Below, one piece after another: positions 11,736 to 22,471 of a stretch of 64,000 nucleotides of DNA. Both the position numbers and the translations under genes were made by a program. Position 1 is the stretch's first letter. Each line of letters opens with the position of its first letter. Under the pieces are notes generated by a model, which worked only from the letters and a program-made list of their open reading frames with translations, did no database searches and was not told the DNA's origin. Origin of the DNA: Alternaria dauci. Its lineage: Eukaryota > Ascomycota > Dothideomycetes > Pleosporales > Pleosporaceae. The DNA lies in the NCBI RefSeq assembly GCF_042100115.1, contig NC_091274.1, positions 868,001 through 932,000 on the forward strand, read 5' to 3'.

Positions 11736-12606
11736 CTAGCAAGTCGACGCACCGTTCGGTGTACCACTCTTGTAAGCGCCACCAGCATCACCCAAGCACT
11801 CAGCTAAAACAACAAGTCAGCAATACATTCATGTGATAGCAATCTGGCAATGAAACTCACCAACAGTTACCAACTTGAGGTTGTTGTTCTTCGCCCAACT
11901 GATCAACCACGGCGTCAGGGTGTTGACCGTAGAAGCAGAAGTCTCGTGCATGAGGGGAATGTGGCCGTTGCCGCTGGTACCAGCTTGCTCGAACTTCTGT
12001 TGGCTCTGCTGGGGTGTCTTGCCGTTCCAGTCCTCGGAGTCGATGTCATCGGTGATGACGCGGTATCCAAGCGTCTTCATCGTTGGAAGTACGTTTCCGC
12101 CAGTGGCAAGGTAAGGAGGGCGCATGTAGGTCGGCTTCACACCGATAATGTTGACGAGCGCTTGCTCAAGACGCGTCATCTGGGACGTTAGGTCGTTGGT
12201 CGAGAGGGAGCCGAAGTTTTGCGGATGAGACCAAGAGTGGGATGCGATCTGGTGACCGGCTTTGTAGGCATTCTGGAGAGCGCTCTTCTGATTGTAGATA
12301 CATCCTACGCCTGTTAGAGGGTGCTCTCAGGTGACTATCACGATCAATGCTATGCATACCATATAGCGAACCAGTAACAAAGAAGGTGCCCTTAGCTCCA
12401 CCAGCAGTCAAAGTGTCGACGAGCTTTTGCGTGTACTGGGATGGGCCGTCATCGTAGGCGAGAGCGATCTGACCAGGTGCTGAGCACTTTGTGATAACTT
12501 GGCCTGCCGCAGGACCAGCGCGCTTCATCACACTGAGAGGATCTGGAATTGGTCCGGCGATGGCTACCGCAGCGATTGTCGCGACAATGAAAGACTTGAT
12601 ACCCAT
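11736..12606 (-). CDS. Secreted polysaccharide (chitin) deacetylase, CE4 family
   Basis: Metal-dependent deacetylase acting on chitin or related cell-wall polysaccharide. Exons 12606-12360, 12304-11861 and 11803-11736 are joined by GT-AG introns of 55 and 57 nt (phases 1 and 1); 252 residues. A signal peptide (MGIKSFIVATIAAVAIAG) starts the protein. NodB motifs are complete: YDDGPS (catalytic base and metal Asp), HSWSH (metal His pair), RPPY, DIDSEDW, and LMHE near the end. The last exon supplies a Cys-containing C-terminus (AECLGDAGGAYKSG ... STC), missed without splicing. There is no chitin-binding module and no GPI-like tail. A TATA-like TTATACATAA lies about 70 bases upstream at 12671-12680. 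Plant-associated fungi use such enzymes in wall remodelling or to hide chitin; that role here is inference. Confidence 0.92.
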
Positions 12607-13255
12607 GGTGGTGAAAGAACGACGACTGTGTCTCCGAGATGCTCAAATCGTTTCTCGAGGCCCATCATCTTTATGTATAAACGCCAAGGTTCTGCCCGCT
12701 GTCCTGAGATCATTCCCGTGAAGCTTAGGGGCTCTTGGCTCGTTTATAGTAGACGACATGCTTGAACCGGGTCATCGGAAGCGGCCAAAGAACCCTGTCC
12801 GGCAGATGTCCGCTGAGGCGTTTGGTAGCAATATCAGCGTGTTCGTGTGTTCGCCAAGGTGATTGGGGCGCAAACTCAGCCGCGAGTCAGCGCGGATAGA
12901 CTGGAGTTCGCAGCCTTTCGCGCAACACATGGCGTTGAGGCCGAACATCTCAAATTCAAATCGAGAAAGCTGTGCCATTCACCCGAAGGCTGTTCAGGTG
13001 AATTCGCCGTGTTTCATTCCCTACCGGTAGATTGCCACCGGCTAATGTCAAAATCCGGGGAAGCTTGGAACGCGCTATGTGGAGCCGCGTGACATGTCGT
13101 GAAATTAGAACGCAGGTCGAGAAGGCGGCTGAAAGAAGTGCTCCGAAGTAAATCAGGCGTGGCGTGTTATCGCAGCGCACTGCGACATCGCACCTCACAG
13201 GCAAGCTTCTTATCAACCACCGCCAATCTTGTATCGGGCTGATGCCGTCGAGCAG
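12607..13255. other. Intergenic upstream of CE4 and downstream of Zn2Cys6 gene
   Basis: 649 bases. The left end is the CE4 promoter with a TATA-like site near 12671-12680. Nothing else is recognisable. Confidence 0.45.
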
Positions 13256-14684
13256 TTAGGTGGCACGATCGGCATCCCTTCGAGAAAAATTAGAAAAAAT
13301 CGACTCGTCCGATGGCAGAAATGGCTGCTGGAAGACCGAATTTGTCGCGGAATTGACGACATTTGCTAGGCGTCGTCCTTCCGGAGAGTCGAAACCGCCC
13401 AACGCTTGCCATGCTACTCTTATCGCCACGTAGGCTATGGTGTTCGGTTGCGGCGCACCTTCGCGTTGTTCGTATTCTCTCAACTCTAGGGATTTGGCAA
13501 TGTTCATCGCGGCAGTATTTCGCCATGCAACGTTAGCAGGCGACGGAGACAACGAATCCTTGATTTGAATGGCGCATATGTATGCAGTATTGTAGAGCAT
13601 ATACGCCGTTGCGGAGACATGGTTGGCCACCCCAAGTGTCTTCGCCATGTCTGACTGCTCAGTCACTTCGGCTAGTTGATTCCGATTTAAAGCCGTCCAG
13701 AGCGGACAAAGCGCCTCCAAAGCGCCTAGAACAGCTTCTACCTCCGCGTTTAACAACTCGAAACTCGCGGGTGTGGCTCTGGAGGCAAGAAGGGCGTTGC
13801 GATGGCCAATGAGGCGGGTACAATCGGCCAGAATCGTGAAAACGTGATGGTGAAAGTATCCCACCTCGCTTGCCTGAACAGGCGGAGCCAGCTTCCATTC
13901 TTCTCTGGAGTATAGGGAGGCTCTAGACTCCGCCAGAGAGGCAACAATAGAGAGAATTCGCAAGCCGCGAAAAATGGTAGCGTCGGTAGCGTCGGACTCT
14001 TTCGGTGGGCCCCGTAACATCGCGATAGCATCAAGGCCTCGCTGGTGCTTCAGAAAATTATTCGGGCCAGTGGGCAAGAATATCTCAAAGAGGGTACACG
14101 ACAGGGCCGTCAGTAGAGTTTCGTTTGTCAACTGCAGTTCCGGCTGAGAAAGATGTGAATTGAGCTGCCGCAGTACCCCACTGTACTGAGCATAACCTTT
14201 GTTTATTATGTGGCTCTGTCGATGCTGGCTTCCGAAAAAGGCGATGGACAAGGTTAATATTCCTTTTCGCAACAGGTCAAGACCAGGATTATTGCTTCCC
14301 ATAGATGCACTGTAGCTCTCAACCATGTTGCAGGCTATTTCAACAGGTCCTCCGCGCAGCAAGGTCTTGCGAGTGTACGCTAGGCAGATGTCGTCTTCGA
14401 AGGCTATAAGAGATAGCTGCGTTGGGCTAGCTATCTGGACGACTGCATTCTGGGCTGCGTTGGTTGGTCTGGTTTCGAATGTCCTACTCTGGTCGACCCA
14501 GGTTATGTCTTTCGGTCCTTCACATGCGATACCACGCTTTGTGCATTGTCCGCACACAGGACGGTTCTCGTCTTTCTTGTCAGCACACGGTGGACGTAGA
14601 GTAAGCGAATAGACACGTACCGCATTTCACACGCCGGCGGCGACAGTTAGTGCATCCTTTCGAACGACCGCCGCGGCTGACCAT
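13256..14684 (-). CDS. Zn2Cys6 fungal transcription factor
   Basis: Exon 1 (14684-14621) and exon 2 (14571-13256) are joined by a 49-nt GTACGT...AAAG intron in phase 1; 459 residues. The zinc cluster lies at residues ~11-38 with spacing CX2CX6CX6CX2CX6C and is split by the intron (GCTNCRRRRVKC in exon 1, DENRPVCGQCTKRGIAC in exon 2), a common arrangement for this class. The remaining ~400 residues are the helical fungal-TF middle/C-terminal region (e.g. LALSCTLFEIFLPTG-like LTALSCTLFEIFLPTG), without a second named domain. It is a DNA-binding regulator by family; target genes are unknown. It is next to the CE4 gene, on the same strand and upstream of it. Confidence 0.88.
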
Positions 14685-15330
14685 ATCGCTTTGTGTTTGG
14701 ATAGGGGGTGAAGTGCTCTCGTTCCTTTTTCACGTCACTGGCACGAACCTTTGAATACGATATGCCGTGGTACGGAACGTAATATAACTGTCGAGATGGA
14801 TCTTCCATCGACAGGATCGATGGCATACATGATGAGAAGATAAAAAGAAATGTAGTCGTCGAAGTCTTGTGGCTGAGTTCGCAAAGAATTCCTCTCGTGT
14901 CGAAAACAACGGAACGAATTTAGGCAGACGCTTACGCTTGGCGGACCGCCTAAGGATGACGACTCCACTAACAACAAAACGTGTAATCGCGCACTTGCAA
15001 CTGATTTGAACACAATCACCAAGAGTTGATGAAGACCTGATTGCATCACACAAAAGCACGTAACAGGGCACAGTTGAGGCGGACGTTGTGTGACGACTGA
15101 AATTACGTGTCAATTTAGAGACCTCTGGGGCAATGAGCTATTAGGTATCTGTAGGGACTGGCTATCATCGTGATAGAAAGGAAATGAAATATCATGACAA
15201 GTCTCGTTGCGGGAGCAGACATCCCACCATGCCACTCAAGCACTTAATCACAGTGCCATGCTTGCATCGAAAATCTTGCTGAAGCCAGATATTACTCAGA
15301 CTCCAAGGTTCTCAACGAATGGCCACTGCG
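14685..15330. other. Intergenic between Zn2Cys6 gene and Ca2+/H+ exchanger
   Basis: 646 bases: promoter of the Zn2Cys6 gene on the left and 3' region of the exchanger on the right. Overlapping short open frames on the minus strand lack any domain-like content. Confidence 0.45.
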
Positions 15331-17697
15331 CTACATGCCAATCATCCTCTTGACCATGCCCTGTGCTAATTGGGCGACCTGAACGTTGTTGCAGCGCTGC
15401 TCGTTACCACCGATAGCACTAGCGTCGCAACCATCAGGATAGAAGAAACTTGCCAGCGCGATGATGATGTAGGCGGCAATCAATAGACTACCCTCAAGGT
15501 AGTTACTGCGACCGTCCAGCACCAGAAAGTTCACTACCAATACGGTAACGAATAGTGCGACAGTCTCGAAGATATTGAAATAGAGTGTCATCTCCTTTCC
15601 CATGATCCAGCCAAGGATGACAATAACAGGGGTGATGAAGATGGCGATCTGAATAGACGAACCGACGGCGATACCAATAGAAAGATCCATCTTGTTCTTC
15701 ATGGCGACGGTAACAGCTGTGACGTGCTCTGCGGCGTTGCCCACAATAGGAAGGATGATGAGACCAATGAATGCTTCACTGATGCCGGAGGTCTCTACCA
15801 TGGGTTCGATAGCGTCACTCATGAAGTCAGCGCAAACGGCAACAAGACCCGTACTGATCAGAAGCATGAAGATGGCCGCTTTGATAGACATGTCAAGTGC
15901 TTCTTCGTCTTCATCGTCCTCGTTAAGTGCCATGGCGGCCTGGGGAGATACGGCAGGGTGTTTGACTGCGCTACCTGTTGGGTCGGCGCGACCAATTTGT
16001 TCAGGAAGAGACTTTGACCGACGAAGAGGTGCACGTAGAGCCGCGTTGTCTCGAGGTGCTGCCATACGTATGTTGGGCGCAGGCCCACCAAGTGGAGCGA
16101 GATTTTGAGGATTCGAGAAAACGTTGTTGGAAAGCAGCGAGGGGAGAGCGGGGCGGTTGTATTTGCGTGCGGTCATTGGAACAGCACTGTCGTGTTGTGC
16201 TTGTTCGGCGAAGGTAACCCGGGGTGTGGCATCATTTGGTTCGATCTCCTTCTCAGGAATGGTATCGATCTTGTTACGATCACGGCGGTCCTTTTTGCTC
16301 TTCTTGTTCTTACGTTTTTCCTTCTTTGTCAGGGATCGCGAGGTATGCGAGGCAGCTTCGAAGTCGCGAACGACTGGGGCGTATTGATCATTGTCAGCTT
16401 CGTCGCCGCTCATGACGTCGAAGGAGTGTCGGCGAGAGGTGATGGGAGCAGCATTGTTGGCGGTGACAACGCTGCTAGTCCTCTCCGTCTCAAAAGGACT
16501 TTGGTTCAGTTCGGCAGAGGGGGAGCTCATGGCCGAAAGCGCACCATCGTCTTTGGAGCTGGCGCTGGATTTGCGACGAAGTCTCTTGACCATACGTTTA
16601 GCCTTCTTCTTCATGGTACCATCGGAGTTGTTTGAAGAAGTGTCGCTGTCGCTGCTGCTCGAGCTGGATGAAGAGTCTGAGCTGGAAGAGTCGAATGCAC
16701 CAGCGAGAACACCAGGATGCGATTCTTCGTCGATAATGTGTTGGGGTGTGCTAGCATAAAGATAACGATGACTCTTGAGCTGGAAGAGAAGGTACAGGCC
16801 GTATACCAGTAGTAGAATAACACTGGTACCACGACTGACGGACAGCGTCTCGTGGTCGGCAATGGAATTGTCTTCGAAGGCAGCGTGGAATGCTGTGGGC
16901 AAAAGAAGACTCATTACAGCAAGAGCCAGCATGACACCACTCATCTGGGTGACGGTGTTGTTGTAAACCTGCTCCTGGTATTTCAGACCACCAAGTAGGA
17001 AGGCCATGCCCAGGATGAGAAGCAGGTTGGCAAGAATGGATCCAAGTAGCGACGCCTGCACGACCTCGATTTGGTCAGAGGCGAGCAGGATGATGAAGAG
17101 AATCAACTCGACAGCGTTTCCAAAGGATACATTGAGCAGTGCACCGAGCGCGTCTCCAACACGGGCAGCAACGACTTCGGTCGCGTGCGCGAGCAGGCCA
17201 GCCAGTGGAATGATGGCGATGGCGTTCATGGAGAAGACGATTTCGGGCTTCAAGTTTACGAGCTTGACTGCGATGCCAAGAGGCACAAAGACAAGCAGGA
17301 CGTTGATCCAGCTGTGTGTAAGGGCATTCTTGGTGTGAGTGATGAATCGGAGGCTTCCGTTCTTGATGCGCTCGGGTGAATAGAACGGACGCTTTTCGGA
17401 TCCTATGGCGGAAGGCGTCGCTCCATCAGCCGCGGTATTGACGCTGCCATGTTGGACATGTGTGGAGTTGTGGTCTGGCGCGGCGTGCTTCTCATGATGG
17501 TCGCTGAGGTCGCTGTTGGTGGTGGTGCCGGGCGCACTGCGCGGCGGGCTGCTGCCAGCTAGGCCAGGATGGGCGGTCGTGTGGAGGTTGTGGGTCGGAA
17601 GGACGTCGGTTTGAGCGTCTCTCTTGCGTCCCAAGCCAAGTGCAGATGCTGCCTTAGACTTGAAGCTGCGTATAGAGGGGTCGTCGGGTTCTCCCAT
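15331..17697 (-). CDS. VCX1: Vacuolar Ca2+/H+ exchanger (CAX/Vcx1 family)
   Basis: Uses the vacuolar proton gradient to load Ca2+ into the vacuole. Single exon, 788 residues from the ATG at 17697; the frame is open to 17862, but the added residues look like translated leader. Two homologous halves are present, each with the cation-binding alpha repeat: GNAVELILFIILLAS in the first and GNAAEHVTAVTVAMKNK in the second. Around them are about eleven membrane helices. Between the halves is a long cytosolic loop of roughly 250 residues, rich in Ser, Asp and basic clusters (a run of Ser/Asp, then KKEKRKNKKSKKDRRDR), ending in the acidic NEDDEDEEALD just before the second half. Yeast Vcx1 is ~411 residues, so the extra length is mostly this loop and the ~125-residue N-terminus. 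Confidence 0.93.
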   Translation of the reverse strand: MGEPDDPSIRSFKSKAASALGLGRKRDAQTDVLPTHNLHTTAHPGLAGSSPPRSAPGTTTNSDLSDHHEKHAAPDHNSTHVQHGSVNTAADGATPSAIGSEKRPFYSPERIKNGSLRFITHTKNALTHSWINVLLVFVPLGIAVKLVNLKPEIVFSMNAIAIIPLAGLLAHATEVVAARVGDALGALLNVSFGNAVELILFIILLASDQIEVVQASLLGSILANLLLILGMAFLLGGLKYQEQVYNNTVTQMSGVMLALAVMSLLLPTAFHAAFEDNSIADHETLSVSRGTSVILLLVYGLYLLFQLKSHRYLYASTPQHIIDEESHPGVLAGAFDSSSSDSSSSSSSSDSDTSSNNSDGTMKKKAKRMVKRLRRKSSASSKDDGALSAMSSPSAELNQSPFETERTSSVVTANNAAPITSRRHSFDVMSGDEADNDQYAPVVRDFEAASHTSRSLTKKEKRKNKKSKKDRRDRNKIDTIPEKEIEPNDATPRVTFAEQAQHDSAVPMTARKYNRPALPSLLSNNVFSNPQNLAPLGGPAPNIRMAAPRDNAALRAPLRRSKSLPEQIGRADPTGSAVKHPAVSPQAAMALNEDDEDEEALDMSIKAAIFMLLISTGLVAVCADFMSDAIEPMVETSGISEAFIGLIILPIVGNAAEHVTAVTVAMKNKMDLSIGIAVGSSIQIAIFITPVIVILGWIMGKEMTLYFNIFETVALFVTVLVVNFLVLDGRSNYLEGSLLIAAYIIIALASFFYPDGCDASAIGGNEQRCNNVQVAQLAQGMVKRMIGM

Positions 17698-18692
17698 CGG
17701 TTTTGGTGTGGTAGAGCTTTGGTTGTGGATGAAGTACAGCAAAGTACTTTGAGGGTGGTAGAGGTGTGGCCAAGTAAGTGAGGCGGTGGCCGCGCCTTCC
17801 TTATCAATGCTCGGCGAGCTTGAACCGGCTTGGTAGGTGCTTGCTCTTGCGAGTGGATCCAAGGCTCTGGCGAATGACGTCGATCATCCAGCCAGTTTGG
17901 CTACACGTGGGCGGTGCGCACAGCCTCAGTGGCACGCTACGTCTTGCTTGTTTGCATGTGCTATGATTCTTGTTTGCCCGCGACGAGCCTACGAGCTAAT
18001 CGAGGAATGCTGGCATCAGCGTGCATCAAACAGACATGATATCGTGCGGGTTGCGTGCAAAGAGAAGGTGCGCTGCGGCGTCTTGTCGCAGCATCCCTGC
18101 CAGGTTCTGTAAACAGAAAGCGCGAGGCGACGTCTAGGAAGCCGCCAGCATCGGACTTTCCCCGCACGGCCATCATCATCAATACGAAAGTTGCTAGTCT
18201 CAAACGGCAATCGCGCCTAGCTTCGCCTTCCGACATCCACTTTGACAGCAAGACTCGTAATCTCTCATTCTAGACTGCCCACGACACCTTGCTCCACAGG
18301 GATGATGCCGAGACTAGTAGCTCGCCCAATGCACGACGTCGTTCGTCTTCTGCCTTGTCAACAAATGCTTAGCACTCTTATACCACCTGGCACACGACAA
18401 AAGCATAACATGTTCACTTGGAGGACACTGTTGCTGAAACTGCACTAGGCAATAGTTGGCATGACAGCAAAACTCATCTTGGTGTAAATCTTTGGGTGCA
18501 TCATGGAACACCAAAGCTGTGTAGAAGCTATGCTGGCCTTACTGGACGTGGTGACCACGACCCCGATTCGACGGTACCGACGTCTCATCTATGGATGGAG
18601 AACGCACAAACTCCTTGGCAACCCAACCCAGGGCTTCACCTTGTTCGTAGAGGTCTGCATCATCGCGAGATCGCCATCTCTCAAATGCAACT
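17698..18692. promoter_or_regulatory. Divergent intergenic region, exchanger and F-box/ankyrin gene
   Basis: 995 bases containing the upstream regions of two divergent genes. No supported gene is visible. An in-frame extension of the exchanger to 17862 is possible but unlikely. Confidence 0.45.
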
Positions 18693-20018
18693 ATGGATTT
18701 ACTCCATCTCCCAGTTGAAATCTTCGCAGAAATTATACACGCCCACCTTCAGCACAGCAAATGGACTGCAGCAGTCAAAGCACGGTACGTGTGCAAAACC
18801 TTCGCGGCCGTAATCCACCATGACATATTTGGTCGGCACTCCTCAACATACTTCTGGTACTTGAGACCTGACTGGAAAGAGCGTCTACTTGGGCCAAACA
18901 TGCACACCTTTCTCTACAAAATGAGCCCCACACGCTGCAACTCGACGTACGTTCTTGATTACATGAAGGCCACGGTCGATTTCCTCATGGATTTTTCATT
19001 TTACAAAACGCAATCACAGCGGGAACGCTACCGTCTGGCCCTCTGTAACGCCATGTCAGCAGCGCTCTGCGTGAACGATATTCTCGCCTATCTTCTCCAT
19101 GGACCACGCGACGATTCTGTCAGTATACGGAAGAATATGGGCCGCGCGGATACAGTCGGCATGCTAGCTGCTGCCGCTGCTGTCAATAGCGAACCCGCCC
19201 TGCGCTTTCTAGTGGGCAAGGTACGTCATGTATGCCAGTGTAGCGAGCTATATGGCACTCCACTCATCGCTGCTGCGGTGAACGGGCACAAGCACGCTAC
19301 GAAATTCAAACATGAGTGACTCGAAGACTGTCATCGCAAATGGGACCATTTGTACCACACCATCGATACATGCATGTACAAGAAACGTGCCATCATGCTT
19401 CCCACATTGATGGCCTGGTACCTAGAGAGTTGCGATTCTGGGAGAGTTATCTACAAGGCGAAGTACGAATGGTGCAAGTGGGCAATCGTAAAGGGTGAAT
19501 TGGACGTAGTACGCTATTGCTACAATTTCAAGCGTGCGATCAAGTCAGATCGTCGATCGAGGTTAACGCCTTTCTATCTAGCATGCGAGTATGGCCAAGT
19601 GCACATTATCCAGTACTTCCTTGAGCTCGACGCTACCCTTGGAGAAGCTACATATGCTTGCGATGCGGGTCGGATTGGGGCCCGTGGACTATCACAGGGT
19701 CTTATAATAGCGGTACAGAATGGCTGGCTCGTGACTGCTAGGCTTCTGATTGAGAGCGGTGCGCAGATCAGCAAGAGCAAACTTGGCGACACCGTCTGTG
19801 CGCCAGTGTTATGGCATGCCATCGAACGAGGACATGTTGGTATAGTGGCGCTTTTGCTATCTTATGGTGTCATGGTACCGGCAAAGAACTCTGCGAGGCA
19901 TGTTGGCTTCTGGACTCTGGCTGTGAAGCGAGGAATGAAGATGGCAAGCTCAATAGAGGAGGCTTGGAAGGCACAGATTGAGATGGTATCGGTATCTAAG
20001 CTTGATGGTATAGTCTAA
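18693..20018 (+). pseudogene. F-box/ankyrin-repeat-like protein gene with in-frame stop
   Basis: One reading frame codes for the whole region but is interrupted by TGA at 19317-19319. The first part (208 residues) begins MDLLHLPVEIFAEIIHAHL, an F-box-like start, and ends in an ankyrin-like segment (ELYGTPLIAAAVNGHKHATKF). The second part continues in the same frame with ankyrin-like helices (TPFYLACEYGQVHIIQYFLE, IERGHVGIVALLLSYGV). Either a nonsense mutation has split the gene, or the stop is removed by an intron: GTACGT at 19221 to ACAAG at 19382 is 162 nt and keeps frame, but it would delete the ankyrin-like segment and has no good branch site. I favour a decaying gene. Function is not known; F-box plus ankyrin suggests protein-protein contact. 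Confidence 0.55.
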
Positions 20019-20153
20019 GAACGTATGCACAATGGTTCTTCTGGTCTTCACGCTCCATGTGCAGTAAAGGGGCAGATAACATACAGTCAAGGCACAATTC
20101 CGTAGTACCAGGATTCCATGTGTCAACTCAGTTGCAAGGATTGCAAAGGCAAT

Positions 20154-21896
20154 TTATGCCCGCAGTGTTATCTTGACCGGGAGGCCATCTGCTGGGTGAG
20201 CTCCACCTCCACCCATCTCAGCCTGATACGCTCGATTCTTGTCAACAGTTTTGATACCCTTCCTCGGATGCAGTTCGTCCCACTCCTCATACGCAGTAGA
20301 GATATTGAACATCCTCACAGTCATGACCAAGGCGATTTTGAGTTCCAATTGCGCCAATGTTTGCCCAATGCACGCACGAGGACCCCACTCAAAAGCTCTC
20401 CATGAGGCTTTCTTCGGATGTAATGGGTCCTCTGGACCGACGAGCCAGCGATCGGGAATGAAGGCTTCGGGTTGCACAAACACTTCGGAATTGTGGTGCA
20501 TAGCAAGGGTGAGTGTCCAGATGTTACAGCCCTCCGTAGGGTATTGTTGGCCCTGCTCATCGACCAAGAAGACATCCGGACGGCCATTGCGCATACTACC
20601 AGCTGGAGGAAATATGCGTAGAACCTCTTTGATAACTGCCAGGGTGTATGGTAACTGGTTTAGGAGTGCGGTGTCTTCTGTGATGGTGCGAGTGATGTTG
20701 TTGAGCGAAAAGTCGGGCCCGAATATCTTGTCGTGTTCTGCCCGTACTTTAGACAAAACATCTGGGTGGCGGGATAGTAACAGATAGCTGTACAGCAGGG
20801 TACTACTGGTGGTATCATGCCCAGCGTACAGGAACATGCGAAGTTGAGGCATCGCGAGCTGCTTGAAGACCGATTTTGACATCTCATCTTTGCCCTCTAC
20901 ATCGTCCAGGTACTTGTCCATGGCCAACGCGATTATGGATCTAGATTTTGAACGAGAATCGCCAGAAGGATCTCTGCGGGAGCGAGCCAACTCTTCGAAC
21001 CGTTTGTCGATTTCCTCATCAAGGTATTGGTTCATACGGTAACTGTTGTACTTTTGAACGAGTGGACGAGGGCTAAAATAGCGACGAATTGGATTGAAAG
21101 AGGTGCCAAATGGAGTCCAATACACCTGTCTTCGGAGGCAGTCTGCCAGAGCGCTTCCTTGAGTTTGATAATGGAGACGCGCACCACTATGTCCACTGTT
21201 TAGCAAATACCCTTCACTGCAAGTGCATCATGTTCAGAACTTACAAGGTAACACGCGCAATGATGTCGAAAGTTAGCCGGAGTGTGTACTCCTCCAAGGG
21301 AAAGATCTTGCCTTTCTGGGCGCGTTCTTGGAGAAGTTGACAAAAAACCGTGACCTCCTCTGCTATAGCAGGAGCAAGCCCTGTTATGTAGCCAGCAGCG
21401 AATCCAGGATTGAAGAGCGCTCGCCATTTCTTCCACGTGCTTCCATGCATCGTCAGCAGCGATGGCCCGCCGTTGATGACCTCTATAGTAGCACTTATGT
21501 TGGCGGGCTTGTCGAGAAAAGCTGCTTCAACTTGCGATGCAACATAAGGGTTCGCGACTACCATGATAGGAGCGTTGAAAGGCCATAAGTTGAGATAGAA
21601 GACGCCACCGGGGAATGATTCTGCGATCCGCCGTACGACTACGTGCATTACGGTGTTCCGTGGTAGCGATTGGATGGCTTCTTTCAGCACGATGAGATGG
21701 CCGAACAGCGGATGATGTTTCGGCATTGGCTTGTTGTTGTTAGTGACACTTCTGCGGGCGTACCATGTGCTCAACTTACTGCACCTGAATTTCGCAAACT
21801 CTTTACATGCTGTCGATTGGCCATCAATCTGGCCACAAACACAACGAAAGCACCAGCGATCACAGCCATGACGGCTGGCATGCTGACCCGCGTCAT
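20154..21896 (-). CDS. Cytochrome P450 monooxygenase
   Basis: Haem-thiolate monooxygenase anchored in the ER membrane; substrate unknown. Exons 21896-21780, 21729-21245 and 21195-20154 are joined by 50- and 49-nt GT-AG introns (phases 0 and 2); 547 residues. The N-terminus MPAVMAVIAGAFVVFVARL is the membrane anchor, followed by the basic/Pro hinge. Conserved P450 motifs are all present: I-helix AGHDTTSS, ExxR in KEVLRIFPP, the PERF-like FIPDRW, and the haem loop FEWGPRACIGQTLAQLE with the Cys ligand. Splice joins restore the segment VTFGHSGARLHYQTQ. No polyketide synthase, NRPS or terpene cyclase is nearby, so nothing points to a secondary-metabolite cluster. The start is the first ATG in the frame that yields the anchor. 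Confidence 0.92.
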
Positions 21897-22471
21897 GCTC
21901 ACCCTCGACTTGAGTACTGTTGCTTGCAGACGTTGACCCAGAGGCACGAGTATTGTGATCCGATCTCACATTACTTGTTATTGAAGTGCGAGTAAAGGTG
22001 CAGGGCGAAGCGGCAAGACGGGAGGGTGGCACGGAAGGCGCTACTAGGCCGCATCTGGGTGCATGGGTGTCAGCGCTAGGACCAGCACTGCCTTCCTGTA
22101 CTACAGTATTGCAACCCGAGATTCGCTACCGTTTCCCTCATTTCGGTTACCCGTGCCTTGTCAATATGTCGGGTTTCTCGGGTACTTTGAGATTCGCTCT
22201 TAGTTTCCCGACCCCAGCAAGACAATATTTGCGCGACACGCTGCGACTGGTCATCGTCCCACTTGAAGATGCCAAAAGATCGATCGATATTAGATGCAGC
22301 ACCGAGGAGATATATATACTCCAATAGCCCCCACCCTTTACACGATCGCATGCGATACCAGATCTTGTTATATGCCTGTCATGTCTTGCTCTCCCCACCT
22401 GAAATTCTGTAGCCCTAACGTACCATCTCCTCCTTGCCCAGATTCTGCGCCAACAAAGCCATCTCCAAGAC
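21897..22471. promoter_or_regulatory. Divergent intergenic region, P450 and rhodopsin-like gene
   Basis: 575 bases between two divergent start codons. A TATATATA-type run at about 22312-22319 may serve the plus-strand gene. Confidence 0.4.

Noticed and set aside
16105..16635. Plus-strand frame of ~176 codons opposite the exchanger loop
   Set aside because: Shadow of the low-complexity loop on the other strand; no domain.
19221..19382. 162-nt intron to remove the TGA in the F-box/ankyrin-like gene
   Set aside because: It keeps frame and has a good GTACGT donor, but lacks a branch site and would delete an ankyrin-like segment; kept only as an alternative.
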